From JBMYRH01 sp049602155 (GTDB taxonomy: Bacteria > Myxococcota_A > UBA9042 > PHBI01 > JBMYRH01): a DNA stretch of 64,000 nucleotides. The translations under genes and the position numbers were made by a program. Below, piece by piece: positions 1 through 8,410 of the stretch. The stretch covers positions 79,068-143,067 of the forward strand of contig JBMYRH010000015.1 in the NCBI GenBank assembly GCA_049602155.1, in the 5' to 3' direction. Under the pieces are notes generated by a model that was not told the origin of the DNA, ran no database searches, and saw only the letters and a program-made list of their open reading frames with translations. Numbering within the stretch: position 1 is the first letter of the stretch; each line of letters begins with the position of its first letter.

Positions 1-210
1 GTTCGTGACTTCCGTGGCGTGTCGCCACGCGCGTTTGACGGGCGGGGTAACTACTCCCTCGGTATCCGCGAGCAGATCATCTTTCCCGAGGTCAACTTCG
101 ACTCTGTCGACAAGATCCTGGGCCTCAATATCACCATCGTGACGTCTGCCCAGACCGATGATGAGTCGCGGAGCCTGCTGAGTTACTTCGGCATGCCCTT
201 CCGTAAGTAG
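1..210 (+). CDS. rplE: 50S ribosomal protein L5, C-terminal part
   Basis: Only the last 69 codons are in the window; the reading frame is open to base 1, so the start lies upstream. The visible protein has the L5 C-terminal signature (RDFRG, the GRGNYSLGI block and the IIFPE segment) and ends with the family-typical short basic tail. L5 sits in the central protuberance of the 50S subunit and binds 5S rRNA with L18. It is the first gene of the spc-operon run here; rpsN follows after 11 bp. Confidence 0.95.
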   Translation, partial: VRDFRGVSPRAFDGRGNYSLGIREQIIFPEVNFDSVDKILGLNITIVTSAQTDDESRSLLSYFGMPFRK

Positions 211-221
211 GAGATTCGTCG

Positions 222-527
222 ATGGCGAAGACAAGCAAGATCAATCGTAACGAGCAACGGAAGGCGGTGGTAGCCAAGTACGCTACCAAGCGCGCCGAGC
301 TTAAAGAGACGATCAGGAACCCGCGTACTGCGCCGGCCGAGCGAGAGCTCGCGATGCGTGCGCTCCGCAAGATGCCTCGGGATGCAAGCGCGACTCGCGT
401 ACGCAACCGCTGTGCGTTGACCGGACGACCCCGTGGTTTTTATCGAAAGTTTGGTGTTTCCCGAATCGCGCTTCGTGAGCTCGCCTTGGCGGGTGAGCTT
501 CCGGGTGTGACCAAGGCGAGCTGGTAG
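222..527 (+). CDS. rpsN: 30S ribosomal protein S14, zinc-free long form
   Basis: 101-residue S14 of the head of the 30S subunit. The conserved C-terminal block runs from about residue 60 (RNRCALTGRPRG, then YRKFGVSRIALRE). Only one cysteine of the possible zinc ribbon is present and the protein is long, so this is the C-minus (zinc-independent) paralogue type, in contrast to the zinc-type L36 and S4 of this same region. A GGAG-type ribosome binding site precedes the ATG. It lies between rplE and rpsH as in the usual spc operon. Confidence 0.96.
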   Translation: MAKTSKINRNEQRKAVVAKYATKRAELKETIRNPRTAPAERELAMRALRKMPRDASATRVRNRCALTGRPRGFYRKFGVSRIALRELALAGELPGVTKASW

Positions 528-539
528 GAGGATCGATAC

Positions 540-938
540 ATGTCGATGACAGATCCCATCGCTGATCTCCTGACACGGATTCGCAACGCTCAGCAGGCGT
601 CGCATGCTACGACCGTCGTTCCAGCCTCACGGCTGAAGCAGCAGATCGTAGAGATCCTCAAGTCAGAGGGCTACATCAGTGACTTCTCTCGAGTTGAAAA
701 GTCTCCCCAAGACGAGCTCGAGATTGTTCTCAAGTACGGTAACGATGGCGCAGGCGTCATCGGTGGACTGCGCCGCGAAAGCAAGCCAGGCCGCCGTGTT
801 TATGTCGGTGCAGATGATATCCCGCGCGTCCGCTCAGGACTCGGCGTGGCAATCGTCAGTACCTCCAAAGGTGTTCTTCCCGACCATCAGGCGCGCGAGT
901 CGCGTGTGGGCGGGGAGCTGCTCTGTTCGGTCTGGTAG
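540..938 (+). CDS. rpsH: 30S ribosomal protein S8
   Basis: 132-residue S8, a primary 16S rRNA-binding protein of the 30S platform. It opens with the family motif MTDPIADLLTRIRNA and closes with the STSKGVLPDHQAR and VGGELLCSVW blocks. Length matches the family. It starts 12 bp after rpsN, downstream of a GGAGG-like site. In many bacteria S8 represses translation of its own spc operon; whether that holds here is not visible. Confidence 0.97.
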   Translation: MSMTDPIADLLTRIRNAQQASHATTVVPASRLKQQIVEILKSEGYISDFSRVEKSPQDELEIVLKYGNDGAGVIGGLRRESKPGRRVYVGADDIPRVRSGLGVAIVSTSKGVLPDHQARESRVGGELLCSVW

Positions 939-969
939 CGTCCGGCCTTAGACCGAGAGGAGACGACTC

Positions 970-1503
970 ATGTCACGTATTGGCAAACTCCCAGTTCAGA
1001 TCCCATCCGGTGTCGATGTTCGCATCAACGACCGTGATGTCACCGTCAAGGGTCCCAAGGGACAGCTGCAACGCACGTTCAAGGGCGTGACGTTCACGCA
1101 GGCCGATGGTGCTGTCACAGTGACTCCCGACTCCATGAGCCGGACTGACCGCTCTCTTTGGGGCTTGGGTCGGACGTTGCTCAACAACATGGTGGTTGGG
1201 GTGTCCGAGGGATTCTCCCGCGATCTTGAGATCAACGGCGTCGGTTATCGCGCTGCGGTGAAGGGCAACTCCGTCGAGTTCAACCTCGGCTACAGTCACC
1301 CTATCGAGTTCCCGATGCCCGAAGGCGTCACGATTGAGGTCGACAAGCAGACCTCGGTCAAGGTGTCCGGCATCAGCAAAGAGGCAGTCGGCCAGGCCGC
1401 GGCAAAGATTCGCGCACTGCGTCCCCCCGAGCCCTACAAGGGCAAGGGTGTGAAGTACGCCGGAGAGTACATCCGCCGCAAGGTCGGCAAGGCCGCCAAG
1501 TAG
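970..1503 (+). CDS. rplF: 50S ribosomal protein L6
   Basis: 177-residue L6 that binds 23S rRNA near the sarcin-ricin loop and factor-binding site. It begins MSRIGKLPVQIPSGV and carries the C-terminal signature PPEPYKGKGVKY before a basic tail. Two tandem L6 domains are implied by the length. The ATG is preceded by GAGAGGAG with good spacing. Gene order rpsH-rplF-rplR is canonical. Confidence 0.97.
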   Translation: MSRIGKLPVQIPSGVDVRINDRDVTVKGPKGQLQRTFKGVTFTQADGAVTVTPDSMSRTDRSLWGLGRTLLNNMVVGVSEGFSRDLEINGVGYRAAVKGNSVEFNLGYSHPIEFPMPEGVTIEVDKQTSVKVSGISKEAVGQAAAKIRALRPPEPYKGKGVKYAGEYIRRKVGKAAK

Positions 1504-1520
1504 GCAGCGAGGAAGAGATA

Positions 1521-1886
1521 ATGAACGCTCAGAACAAAGCCCAAGCGCGCGCACGACGTAAGCGTCGCGTCCGCAAGAACATGCACGGAACGGCCGCCCG
1601 TCCTCGCATGACCGTGTTCAAGTCGAACAAGCACATCTACGTGCAAGTGATCGACGATGACCGCGGCGCAACTGTCGCGTCCACGTCCACCTTGAGCGAA
1701 GCCATTCGTGGCGCGGTCAAGGAGCTCAATAAGAAGGACGCGGCGACCAAGATCGGCGAGGCAATCGCCGAGGCGTGCAAGGCTGCGAAGATCAATCAGG
1801 TCGTGTTCGACCGCAATGGCTACCCGTACACCGGCCGCGTGGCCGCCGTCGCTGACGGCGCTCGCTCCGGTGGGCTCGAACTTTAG
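1521..1886 (+). CDS. rplR: 50S ribosomal protein L18
   Basis: 121-residue L18, which binds 5S rRNA with L5. It has the very basic N-terminus (RARRKRRVRKN) followed by the RPRMTVFKSNKHIYVQVIDD core and the C-terminal VFDRNGYPYTGRV motif. Length is normal for the family. It lies 17 bp after rplF and 16 bp before rpsE. Confidence 0.96.
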   Translation: MNAQNKAQARARRKRRVRKNMHGTAARPRMTVFKSNKHIYVQVIDDDRGATVASTSTLSEAIRGAVKELNKKDAATKIGEAIAEACKAAKINQVVFDRNGYPYTGRVAAVADGARSGGLEL

Positions 1887-1902
1887 AAGCGAGGGAAGGA
1901 CC

Positions 1903-2436
1903 GTGTCACGAGACAGGAACCACAACGATCGTCGCGAGCCTGATGACGGGCTGATCGACAAGGTCGTGAACATCAATCGCGTCTCTAAGGTCGTCAAGGG
2001 CGGCCGCCGCTTCAGCTTCTCTGCGCTTGTCGTAGTGGGCGATGGCGAGGGTCGTGTTGGCGCAGCATTGGGCAAAGCGAATGAGGTCCCTGAGGCCATT
2101 CGTAAGGGCAAAGAGAAGGCTCGTGCAACCATGTTCGAGGTCCCCATGGTCGGCGCCACGATCCCTCATGAGATCGTGGGCTGTGCTGGCGCGGGTCGCG
2201 TGCTGCTGAAGCCTGCCAGTGACGGTACCGGAGTCATCGCAGGTGGTGCCGTCCGCGCTATCATCGAGGCAGCGGGTGTCGGCAACGTCCTTACCAAGTG
2301 CATTGGTACGAACAACCCCAACAACGTGGTGCACGCGACGATCGCGGCGCTCAAGGGGCTCGACAGCCCTGAGGCCGCTTCCATTCGCCGCGGCTTGCCA
2401 CTTGAGGACATTAAGTCCCGGCACGCGGGGTACTAG
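1903..2436 (+). CDS. rpsE: 30S ribosomal protein S5
   Basis: 177-residue S5, important for decoding fidelity. The open frame extends upstream inside rplR, but a GTG at 1903 preceded by GAGGGAAGGA just beyond the rplR stop fits both the family N-terminus and the length, so that start is chosen. Conserved blocks include KVVKGGRRFSFSALVVVGD near residue 30, GRVGAALGKA, and AGAGRVLLKPASDGTGVIAGG in the C-terminal domain. Confidence 0.96.
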   Translation: MSRDRNHNDRREPDDGLIDKVVNINRVSKVVKGGRRFSFSALVVVGDGEGRVGAALGKANEVPEAIRKGKEKARATMFEVPMVGATIPHEIVGCAGAGRVLLKPASDGTGVIAGGAVRAIIEAAGVGNVLTKCIGTNNPNNVVHATIAALKGLDSPEAASIRRGLPLEDIKSRHAGY

Positions 2437-2438
2437 AG

Positions 2439-2618
2439 ATGGCTAAGGTTACCATTCGTCTCCGACGCAGCCGCGCCAAAGCCAATGGCCATCAGCGCAA
2501 GATCCTTGATGGCTTGGGCCTTCTGAAGCGCGAGCAAGTGCGTGAACTGGAAGATACCCCGGCCGTCCGAGGGATGATCAACAAGGTCAATCACCTGGTG
2601 ACTATCGAGTCCGCCTAG
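2439..2618 (+). CDS. rpmD: 50S ribosomal protein L30
   Basis: Small 59-residue protein starting 2 bp after the rpsE stop. Translation begins MAKVTIRLRRSRAKANG and continues with LDGLGLLKREQVRELEDTP and a NKVNHLV segment, matching bacterial L30 in length and in position between rpsE and rplO. L30 is a peripheral 50S protein next to the 5S rRNA region. Confidence 0.95.
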   Translation: MAKVTIRLRRSRAKANGHQRKILDGLGLLKREQVRELEDTPAVRGMINKVNHLVTIESA

Positions 2619-2657
2619 GTCGCCAACCCCAGCGGCTAATCGGCCGCTCATGGGAGC

Positions 2658-3116
2658 ATGGAAATGAACGAGCTCAGCAGATTGAAGCCGCCCAAGGGCG
2701 CGCACAAGAACCGTAAGCGGGTAGGACGTGGTCCTGGCTCAGGTACGGGTAAGACCGCCGGTCGTGGTCAGAAGGGTCAAAAGGCGCGCGCCGCCGCAAA
2801 GACCTTCCCTGGCTTTGAGGGTGGACAGATGCCCCTCCAGCGTCGACTCCCGAAGCGTGGCTTCACGCCGCGTAATCGCGTGGAGTACACCGTGATCAAC
2901 GTGGTTGACCTCAACTTCTTTGATGATGGCGCCGATGTGAACCCCACCTCGCTCTTCGAGGCCGGCATGCTGCGCAAGCCGACATCCTTGGTGAAGATCC
3001 TCGGAGACGGCGATCTTGAGGTGAAGCTCACGGTCTCCGCTCACAAGTTCTCCTCGAGCGCGATGGAGAAGATTGCTGCCAAGGGCGGCACGGCAGAGGT
3101 GCTCGGTGGCGAGTAA
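2658..3116 (+). CDS. rplO: 50S ribosomal protein L15
   Basis: 152-residue L15, a late-assembly 50S protein. It begins MEMNELSRLKPP and contains the glycine/basic signature GRGPGSGTGKTAGRGQKGQ near residues 25-45, then the GGQMPLQRRLPKRGF block. The ATG at 2664 is an alternative start only two codons inside. Its stop overlaps the start of secY by 11 bp, suggesting translational coupling. Confidence 0.96.
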   Translation: MEMNELSRLKPPKGAHKNRKRVGRGPGSGTGKTAGRGQKGQKARAAAKTFPGFEGGQMPLQRRLPKRGFTPRNRVEYTVINVVDLNFFDDGADVNPTSLFEAGMLRKPTSLVKILGDGDLEVKLTVSAHKFSSSAMEKIAAKGGTAEVLGGE

Positions 3117-4443
3117 CGTCGCAAACCTCGGGAAGATACCTGAGCTTCGTAAGCGGATTTTGTATACGCTCACGCTGCTCGCAGTGTACCGCATTGGCGT
3201 GTTTATCACCGTCCCTGGGGTCAACCGCGAGGTGATGGCGAACTACATTCAGAACGCCGCCGGTGGGTTCCTGGGTCTCTTCAATATGTTCAGCGGTGGC
3301 GCGATCGAGCAGCTCTCGATCTTCGCACTTGGCGTGATGCCCTACATCTCCGCGAGCATCATCTTCCAGCTCCTCAATGTGGTCGTTCCTTCCCTGGAGC
3401 GGCTGAGCAAAGAGGGCGAGCGCGGACGTCAAAAGATTAACCAGTACACGCGCTACAGCACGGTGCTGCTTGGTGTGGTGCAGGGCTTTGGTATCTCGGT
3501 TTGGCTGGATTCGTTGAACCAGGCGGGTGGCGGTGCAACCGGCGTCTTGTTGGGCGGCGGGATGGCGTTCAAGTTCATCACAGTCTTATCCCTGACGACG
3601 GGCACGGTCTTCTTGATGTGGTTGGGTGAGCAGATCACCGAGCGCGGCATCGGAAATGGCATCTCGCTCCTCATCTTCGCAGGCATCGTCGCCGGTCTTC
3701 CAGACGCTTTGGTACAGACGTGGAACATGACCACCCTCGGTGGTGGCGACATGGAGGCCCCGAAGCTCGCGATGCTCGGCGTCATCGTCGTCGCCGTCAT
3801 CGCGTTCATCTGCTTCTTTGAGCGTGCTCAACGTCGGTTGCCCGTGCGTTACGCGAAGAAGGTGGTTGGGACGCGCATGTATGGTGGGCAGAATTCCTTT
3901 TTGCCGCTCAAGGTGAACATGGCGGGCGTGATTCCTCCCATCTTCGCGAGCTCCATCCTGCTCTTCCCTCAGACGCTCCTCGGGATGTTCCCCGACTCAC
4001 CGCTGGTGGAGTGGTTCAACACTGCGTTCTTGCCTGGCGGCACGTTTTATAACGTGGTGTACGTCGCCCTCGTGATCTTCTTCTGCTACTTCTACACAGC
4101 AGTGACGTTCAATCCGATTGACGTTGCGGATAATATGAAGAAGTTCGGTGGGTTTATCCCGGGCATCCGCGCCGGTAAGCGCACAGCGGAACACATCGAC
4201 AAGGTCCTCACGCGCATCACCTTGGGTGGCGCTGTATACATGTCCGCTGTCTGTGTCCTGCCGACGTTCCTTCAGAGCGACTTCGGCGTACCGTTCTACT
4301 TCGGTGGCACGTCATTGCTCATCGTCGTGGCCGTGTCCTTGGATACTGTGCAGCAGATCGAGAGCCACCTCATCACGCGTAACTACGAGGGCTTCGGCGG
4401 GGCTGGTGGCCCACGCACGAAGGGTACTCGGAGGCGTGCATGA
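3106..4443 (+). CDS. secY: Protein translocase subunit SecY
   Basis: 445-residue channel subunit of the Sec translocon in the inner membrane. The frame is open further upstream within rplO, but the GTG at 3106 has a GAGGTG site 6-7 bp upstream and gives the usual SecY N-terminus (NLGKIPELRKRILYTL). Multiple hydrophobic segments are visible, including the plug-region block GGAIEQLSIFALGVMPYISAS, and the cytosolic loop containing RRLPVRYAKK. Ends with a basic tail and overlaps adk by 4 bp (ATGA). Confidence 0.96.
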   Translation: MASNVANLGKIPELRKRILYTLTLLAVYRIGVFITVPGVNREVMANYIQNAAGGFLGLFNMFSGGAIEQLSIFALGVMPYISASIIFQLLNVVVPSLERLSKEGERGRQKINQYTRYSTVLLGVVQGFGISVWLDSLNQAGGGATGVLLGGGMAFKFITVLSLTTGTVFLMWLGEQITERGIGNGISLLIFAGIVAGLPDALVQTWNMTTLGGGDMEAPKLAMLGVIVVAVIAFICFFERAQRRLPVRYAKKVVGTRMYGGQNSFLPLKVNMAGVIPPIFASSILLFPQTLLGMFPDSPLVEWFNTAFLPGGTFYNVVYVALVIFFCYFYTAVTFNPIDVADNMKKFGGFIPGIRAGKRTAEHIDKVLTRITLGGAVYMSAVCVLPTFLQSDFGVPFYFGGTSLLIVVAVSLDTVQQIESHLITRNYEGFGGAGGPRTKGTRRRA

Positions 4444-5066
4444 AGCTGATGCTCCTCGGTGCGCCGGGTGCTGGTAAAGGCACCCAGGCCAAACGTCTGG
4501 TGACCCGTAAGGGCCTCCCCCAGATCTCAACCGGAGATATGCTGCGCGCAGCGGTCCGGCAAGAGACGGCAATGGGGCTAGAGGCGAAGCGGTACATGGA
4601 CGCTGGGGGGCTCGTCCCTGACGAGGTCGTGATTGGCATCGTTCGCGATCGCCTTGCTGAGTCTGATTGCGGAAATGGTTTTATTCTCGACGGTTTCCCG
4701 CGGACAGTGGGTCAGGCAAGCGCGCTTGATGAGTTCGCGTCCTTGCAGGCCGTCGTGAATATCGTTGTCCCAGAAGAGCAGGTTGTGTCTCGTCTTTCTG
4801 GACGTCGTACATGTAAGGCTTGCGGGGCCATCTTCCATGTTGTAAACAGCCCGCCCTCCGTGAGTGGTACGTGTGACCAGTGTGGCGGTGAGCTTTACCA
4901 GCGGAGCGATGACAATGAGACGAGCATCAGAGCCCGTCTCGCAGAGTACAGAGAGAAGACTGCCCCGCTGGAGAGCTACTACAGCGAGCGGGGCGTTCTT
5001 CACGAGGTAGATGGGACCGGCGATCTTGACGACGTCGAAGCCCGAGTTCTCCAAGCATTGAATTAG
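4440..5066 (+). CDS. adk: Adenylate kinase, zinc-LID type
   Basis: 208-residue enzyme interconverting ATP + AMP and two ADP. The P-loop GAPGAGKGTQ spans residues 8-17, the AMP-binding STGDMLR is at 30-36 and FILDGFPRT at 81-89. The LID carries Cys125-x2-Cys128 and Cys145-x2-Cys148, the four-cysteine structural zinc site typical of many non-enteric bacteria. Start overlaps the secY stop (ATGA). The usual neighbours map and infA are missing downstream; rpmJ follows after 49 bp. Confidence 0.97.
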   Translation: MKLMLLGAPGAGKGTQAKRLVTRKGLPQISTGDMLRAAVRQETAMGLEAKRYMDAGGLVPDEVVIGIVRDRLAESDCGNGFILDGFPRTVGQASALDEFASLQAVVNIVVPEEQVVSRLSGRRTCKACGAIFHVVNSPPSVSGTCDQCGGELYQRSDDNETSIRARLAEYREKTAPLESYYSERGVLHEVDGTGDLDDVEARVLQALN

Positions 5067-5115
5067 TTACTGCTCGAGTGGGCATAAACTCACCGAGTTG
5101 ATTGAGGTCATAACG

Positions 5116-5229
5116 ATGAAAGTCAGAGCGTCGGTCAAAAAGATCTGCGACAAGTGCAAGGTCATCAAGCGACGGGGCGCGATCCGCGTCATCTGTGAGA
5201 ACCCGCGTCACAAGCAACGGCAAGGATAA
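5116..5229 (+). CDS. rpmJ: 50S ribosomal protein L36, zinc-ribbon form
   Basis: 37-residue protein. It starts MKVRASVKKICDKCK and has the L36 zinc ligands Cys11, Cys14, Cys27 and His32, so it is the C-plus (zinc-binding) type. The ATG follows a TGAGGT sequence. It lies directly before rpsM (5 bp), the common alpha-operon arrangement. Confidence 0.96.
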   Translation: MKVRASVKKICDKCKVIKRRGAIRVICENPRHKQRQG

Positions 5230-5234
5230 GGGAT

Positions 5235-5600
5235 ATGGCACGTATTTCAGGTGTAGACCTTCCTCGCCGGAAGCAGACATGGGTGGCCCTCACGTACATC
5301 TTCGGGATCGGTCAAACGACCGCGAAGCAGATTTGTGCGCAAGCTCAAGTTGACGGCACTCAGAAGATTGAGCAATTGACGGACCAAGAGGTCGTTCGAC
5401 TCCGCCAGATCATCACTGATGGTTACCGCGTAGAGGGCGACTTGCGACGCGACGTCTCATTGAACATCAAGCGCTTGATGGATCTCGGTTGCTACCGAGG
5501 CCTCCGCCATCGTCGTGGACTTCCGGTCCGCGGTCAGCGCACGCATACAAACGCACGGACTCGTAAGGGACCGCGTCGTCAGGCCATTAAGAAGAAGTAA
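5235..5600 (+). CDS. rpsM: 30S ribosomal protein S13
   Basis: 121-residue S13 of the 30S head, which contacts the 50S subunit and P-site tRNA. It begins MARISGVDLPRRK, has the helix-hairpin-helix-like IFGIGQTTAKQIC segment, and ends with the GLPVRGQRTHTNARTRKGPRR signature and a lysine tail. Starts 5 bp after rpmJ, behind an AAGGG-type site. Confidence 0.97.
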   Translation: MARISGVDLPRRKQTWVALTYIFGIGQTTAKQICAQAQVDGTQKIEQLTDQEVVRLRQIITDGYRVEGDLRRDVSLNIKRLMDLGCYRGLRHRRGLPVRGQRTHTNARTRKGPRRQAIKKK

Positions 5601-5639
5601 GACGCTTCGGCTGATGCCGAGGACCTAAGGTGGTGAAGC

Positions 5640-6032
5640 ATGGCTTCGAGACCCAGTAAATCTGGCCGTAAAAAGGTCAAAAAGAATATCCCGACCGGTG
5701 TGGCTCACATCCAGTCGACGTTTAACAACACGATCGTGACCATCACGGACGTGTCGGGTAACGCGGTGTCATGGTCGAGCGCGGGCAACCGTGGGTTCAA
5801 GGGGTCACGTAAGTCGACTCCCTTCGCCGCCCAGCTCGCCGCCGAGCATGCGGCTCGAGAGGCCATGGCGCATGGAATGCGCACGGTGACCGTCCTTGTG
5901 AAGGGACCAGGAGCAGGCCGAGAGGCTGCGCTTCGTGCTCTGCAGACCGCAGGTCTGAAGGTCACGATCATCAAGGATATCACCCCGATCCCGCACAATG
6001 GTTGCCGGCCGCGCAAGCGCCGACGCGTCTAG
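5640..6032 (+). CDS. rpsK: 30S ribosomal protein S11
   Basis: 130-residue S11 of the 30S platform. The core GVAHIQSTFNNTIVTITD starts near residue 20, followed by SWSSAGNRGFKGSRKSTPFAAQ and the C-terminal signature ITPIPHNGCRPRKRRRV. Family-standard length; lies 39 bp after rpsM and 9 bp before rpsD. Confidence 0.97.
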   Translation: MASRPSKSGRKKVKKNIPTGVAHIQSTFNNTIVTITDVSGNAVSWSSAGNRGFKGSRKSTPFAAQLAAEHAAREAMAHGMRTVTVLVKGPGAGREAALRALQTAGLKVTIIKDITPIPHNGCRPRKRRRV

Positions 6033-6041
6033 GAGAGAACG

Positions 6042-6668
6042 ATGGCTAGATATATCGGACCAGTATGTCGCCTTTGTCGCCGCGAAGGGATGAAGCTCTT
6101 CCTCAAGGGCGAGCGATGCTACACCGAGAAGTGCGCAATCGAGCGTCGAGCGTACGCACCGGGCCAGCATGGCCAGGGACATCGCAAGCGCAGCGACTAC
6201 GGACTTCAGCTTCGCGAGAAGCAGAAGGTGCGTCGTATGTACGGTATCCTTGAGCGTCAGTTCCGCCGGTATTACACCGCTGCGGATCGCATGAAGGGTG
6301 TGACCGGCGCGAACCTCCTTCACCTCCTTGAGCTCCGACTGGACAACGTGTGCTTCCGCGTGGGCTTCGCAGCCAACCGCTCAGAGGCCCGTCAGTTGGT
6401 GCGTCATAACCTCGTGACGATCAATGGCCGCAAAGCGAACATTCCGTCGATGCGACTTCGCGTCGGGGACGTGATCGAGGTCAAAGCACGTGCTCGGAAG
6501 CACCTCCGTACGATCGACGCTGTTCAGAACGTCGATCGCCGGGGGGTGCCGCAATGGCTGACCTTGGACGCCAAGAACTTCCGCGGCACCGTCAGCGCGC
6601 TCCCTGAGCGTGAGGACATCACGATGCCCATCGAGGAGACCCTCATCGTCGAGCTTTACTCCAAGTAA
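6042..6668 (+). CDS. rpsD: 30S ribosomal protein S4, zinc form
   Basis: 208-residue primary 16S rRNA-binding protein. Cys9, Cys12, Cys26 and Cys31 form the N-terminal zinc knuckle of the C-plus S4 type. The S4 RNA-binding domain starts near residue 98 (LELRLDNVCFRVGFA, then EARQLVRHNLVTINGRKANIP). In enterics S4 is the autogenous repressor of the alpha operon; an 89-bp gap to rpoA follows here. Confidence 0.97.
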   Translation: MARYIGPVCRLCRREGMKLFLKGERCYTEKCAIERRAYAPGQHGQGHRKRSDYGLQLREKQKVRRMYGILERQFRRYYTAADRMKGVTGANLLHLLELRLDNVCFRVGFAANRSEARQLVRHNLVTINGRKANIPSMRLRVGDVIEVKARARKHLRTIDAVQNVDRRGVPQWLTLDAKNFRGTVSALPEREDITMPIEETLIVELYSK

Positions 6669-6757
6669 CGCCGCATTGAGCTCCTTTTGAGTGGCGCTGT
6701 GCTAATCAGGCACACCGCCGAGACCCCATGCTACCCACTGACCGACGAGGTTCGGAC

Positions 6758-7756
6758 ATGTACCGCAACTGGCGAGAGCTTATCCGCCCGAAGACGATCG
6801 AGATCGATCACAGCTCGCTCAACGAGCGCTATGGCCGCTTCAGCGCCGAGCCGCTTGAGCGTGGCTTCGGTATCACGCTGGGTAATTCCCTCCGCCGCAT
6901 CCTCTTGAGCTCTATCCGTGGCAGCGCCGTGGTTGGGGTCAAGATCGAGGGTGCGCTACACGAGTTCACTCACATCGACGGTGTGGTTGAGGACGTGGCG
7001 GACATCGCGTTGAACCTCAAAGAGGTCCAGGTCAAGAAGACCACTGAGGAGCCCATCACGATCCAGTTCTCCTCGGATAAGGTTGGACTGGTTAAGGCGG
7101 GTGACTTGGCGACGAACCCGAATGTGGAGATCCTCAACGTGGATCACCCCATCGCGACGATCTCCGAGGGCGGCAAGCTGGAGATGACGATCGTCGTCGC
7201 TGACGGCAAGGGATACATCCCAGCTGAGCAGAACAAGGGTGAGGATTGGCCGGTAGGAATGATCGCGCTCGATGCGATCTTCTCCCCTATCCACAAGGTC
7301 AACTACCGCGTCACCAACGCACGTGTGGGTCAGCGCACAGACTACGACAAGCTTACGCTTGAGGTCTGGACGAACGGCTCGGTGCTCCCGGAAGATTCCG
7401 TGGCGCTGGCGTCGAAGATCATCAAGGACCAGGTCCAGATCTTCATTAACTTCGATGAGGACATCGAGCCGGAGGAGGAGGAGGTCGAGGTCGAAGCACC
7501 TCTCAACCCACACCTCTATCGCACGGTCGATGAGCTCGAGTTGAGTGTGCGCTCAGCTAACTGTCTACAGAACGCGAACATCCGTTACATCGGCGAGCTC
7601 GCGCAGAAGACAGAGGCCGAGATGCTGAAGACCAAGAACTTTGGACGGAAGTCTCTCAAGGAGATCAAAGAGATCCTCACAGAGATGGACTTGGCCCTGG
7701 GCATGAAGATCGAGAACTTCGATCCCGAGAAGGCTCCGCCCAAGAGTGACTACTAG
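6758..7756 (+). CDS. rpoA: DNA-directed RNA polymerase subunit alpha
   Basis: 332-residue alpha subunit. The frame is open from an earlier ATG at 6728, but the ATG at 6758 has a CGAGG site 7 bp upstream and gives the expected N-terminus, MYRNWRELIRPK. The N-terminal assembly domain includes RFSAEPLERGFGITLGNSLRR. An acidic linker near residues 245-255 leads to the C-terminal DNA/activator-contact domain (ELSVRSANCLQN, TKNFGRKSLKEIKE). Confidence 0.96.
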   Translation: MYRNWRELIRPKTIEIDHSSLNERYGRFSAEPLERGFGITLGNSLRRILLSSIRGSAVVGVKIEGALHEFTHIDGVVEDVADIALNLKEVQVKKTTEEPITIQFSSDKVGLVKAGDLATNPNVEILNVDHPIATISEGGKLEMTIVVADGKGYIPAEQNKGEDWPVGMIALDAIFSPIHKVNYRVTNARVGQRTDYDKLTLEVWTNGSVLPEDSVALASKIIKDQVQIFINFDEDIEPEEEEVEVEAPLNPHLYRTVDELELSVRSANCLQNANIRYIGELAQKTEAEMLKTKNFGRKSLKEIKEILTEMDLALGMKIENFDPEKAPPKSDY

Positions 7757-7794
7757 TCGAGAGACTGCCGGCCAGAACGCCGGGAGGGTGATCC

Positions 7795-8367
7795 ATGCGA
7801 CATCAAAAATCAGGACGTAAGCTCGGCCGTAATTCGGCCCACCGAAAGGCCATGTTTCGTAACATGGTCACGTCGCTCTTCGAGCACGGCTCCATTCGCA
7901 CCACGGACGCGCGCGCCAAAGAGCTGCGTAAGATCGCGGATCGTATGGTGACCTTGGGTAAGCGCGACACGGTTCATGCACGACGCCACGCTGCGAAGAC
8001 GATTCAAGACAAGAACGTCTTGCACAAGCTCTTCGGAGAGATCGCAGGTGGATTCGCTGAGCGTCAGGGTGGCTACACTCGGATCATCAAGTTGGGTAAC
8101 CGACGAGGTGACAACGCGCCTATGTCGGTCATCGAGTTGATGCCTTTCGGGGCACCAGAGGCAAAGCAGCGCAAGCGGCCTGTAGCCCCTAAGGTGACGA
8201 AGCGCGCTGATGTGCCAGAGACGAAGGAGCGCTTTGACGTGGCTCCCGAGGCGGAGGAGGCTCCAGTCGAGGCGGCCGAGGAGGCCCCAGTCGAGGCGGC
8301 GGAAGAGGCCCCAGTCGAGGCGGCTGAGGCGACCGTGACAGAAGAAGAGGATGACAAGGCGTCTTAG
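7795..8367 (+). CDS. rplQ: 50S ribosomal protein L17 with long acidic repeat tail
   Basis: The first ~120 residues are standard L17 (MRHQKSGRKLGRNSAHRKAM, ITTDARAKELRK-like core, GGYTRIIKLGNRRGDNAP). The protein is 190 residues because of a C-terminal extension rich in Ala/Glu/Pro/Val. The extension includes three copies of an eight-residue unit (EAPVEAAE) encoded by tandem 24-nt repeats at 8257-8328. The tail is probably disordered; its role is unknown. It closes the ribosomal protein run. Confidence 0.94.
   Translation: MRHQKSGRKLGRNSAHRKAMFRNMVTSLFEHGSIRTTDARAKELRKIADRMVTLGKRDTVHARRHAAKTIQDKNVLHKLFGEIAGGFAERQGGYTRIIKLGNRRGDNAPMSVIELMPFGAPEAKQRKRPVAPKVTKRADVPETKERFDVAPEAEEAPVEAAEEAPVEAAEEAPVEAAEATVTEEEDDKAS
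8257..8328 (+). repeat. Three tandem 24-nt coding repeats in the rplQ tail
   Basis: Three consecutive 24-nt units (8257-8280, 8281-8304, 8305-8328) differ at only a few positions and encode the EAPVEAAE octapeptide. They stay in frame, so copy-number change would lengthen or shorten the L17 tail without disrupting it. Confidence 0.9.
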
Positions 8368-8381
8368 GACGTCCAATCAGG

Positions 8382-8410
8382 TTGACAGTGCTGTGCCGGG
8401 ACCATAATCT
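8382..8410 (+). promoter_or_regulatory. Housekeeping sigma promoter for the tRNA pair
   Basis: TTGACA (8382-8387), a 17-bp spacer and TAATCT (8405-8410) form a near-consensus promoter 25 bp upstream of tRNA-Gln. A GC-rich discriminator follows the -10 box, as in stringently controlled stable-RNA promoters. The -10 box lies in the loop of a perfect 7-bp inverted repeat (8393-8399 with 8411-8417). Confidence 0.8.
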
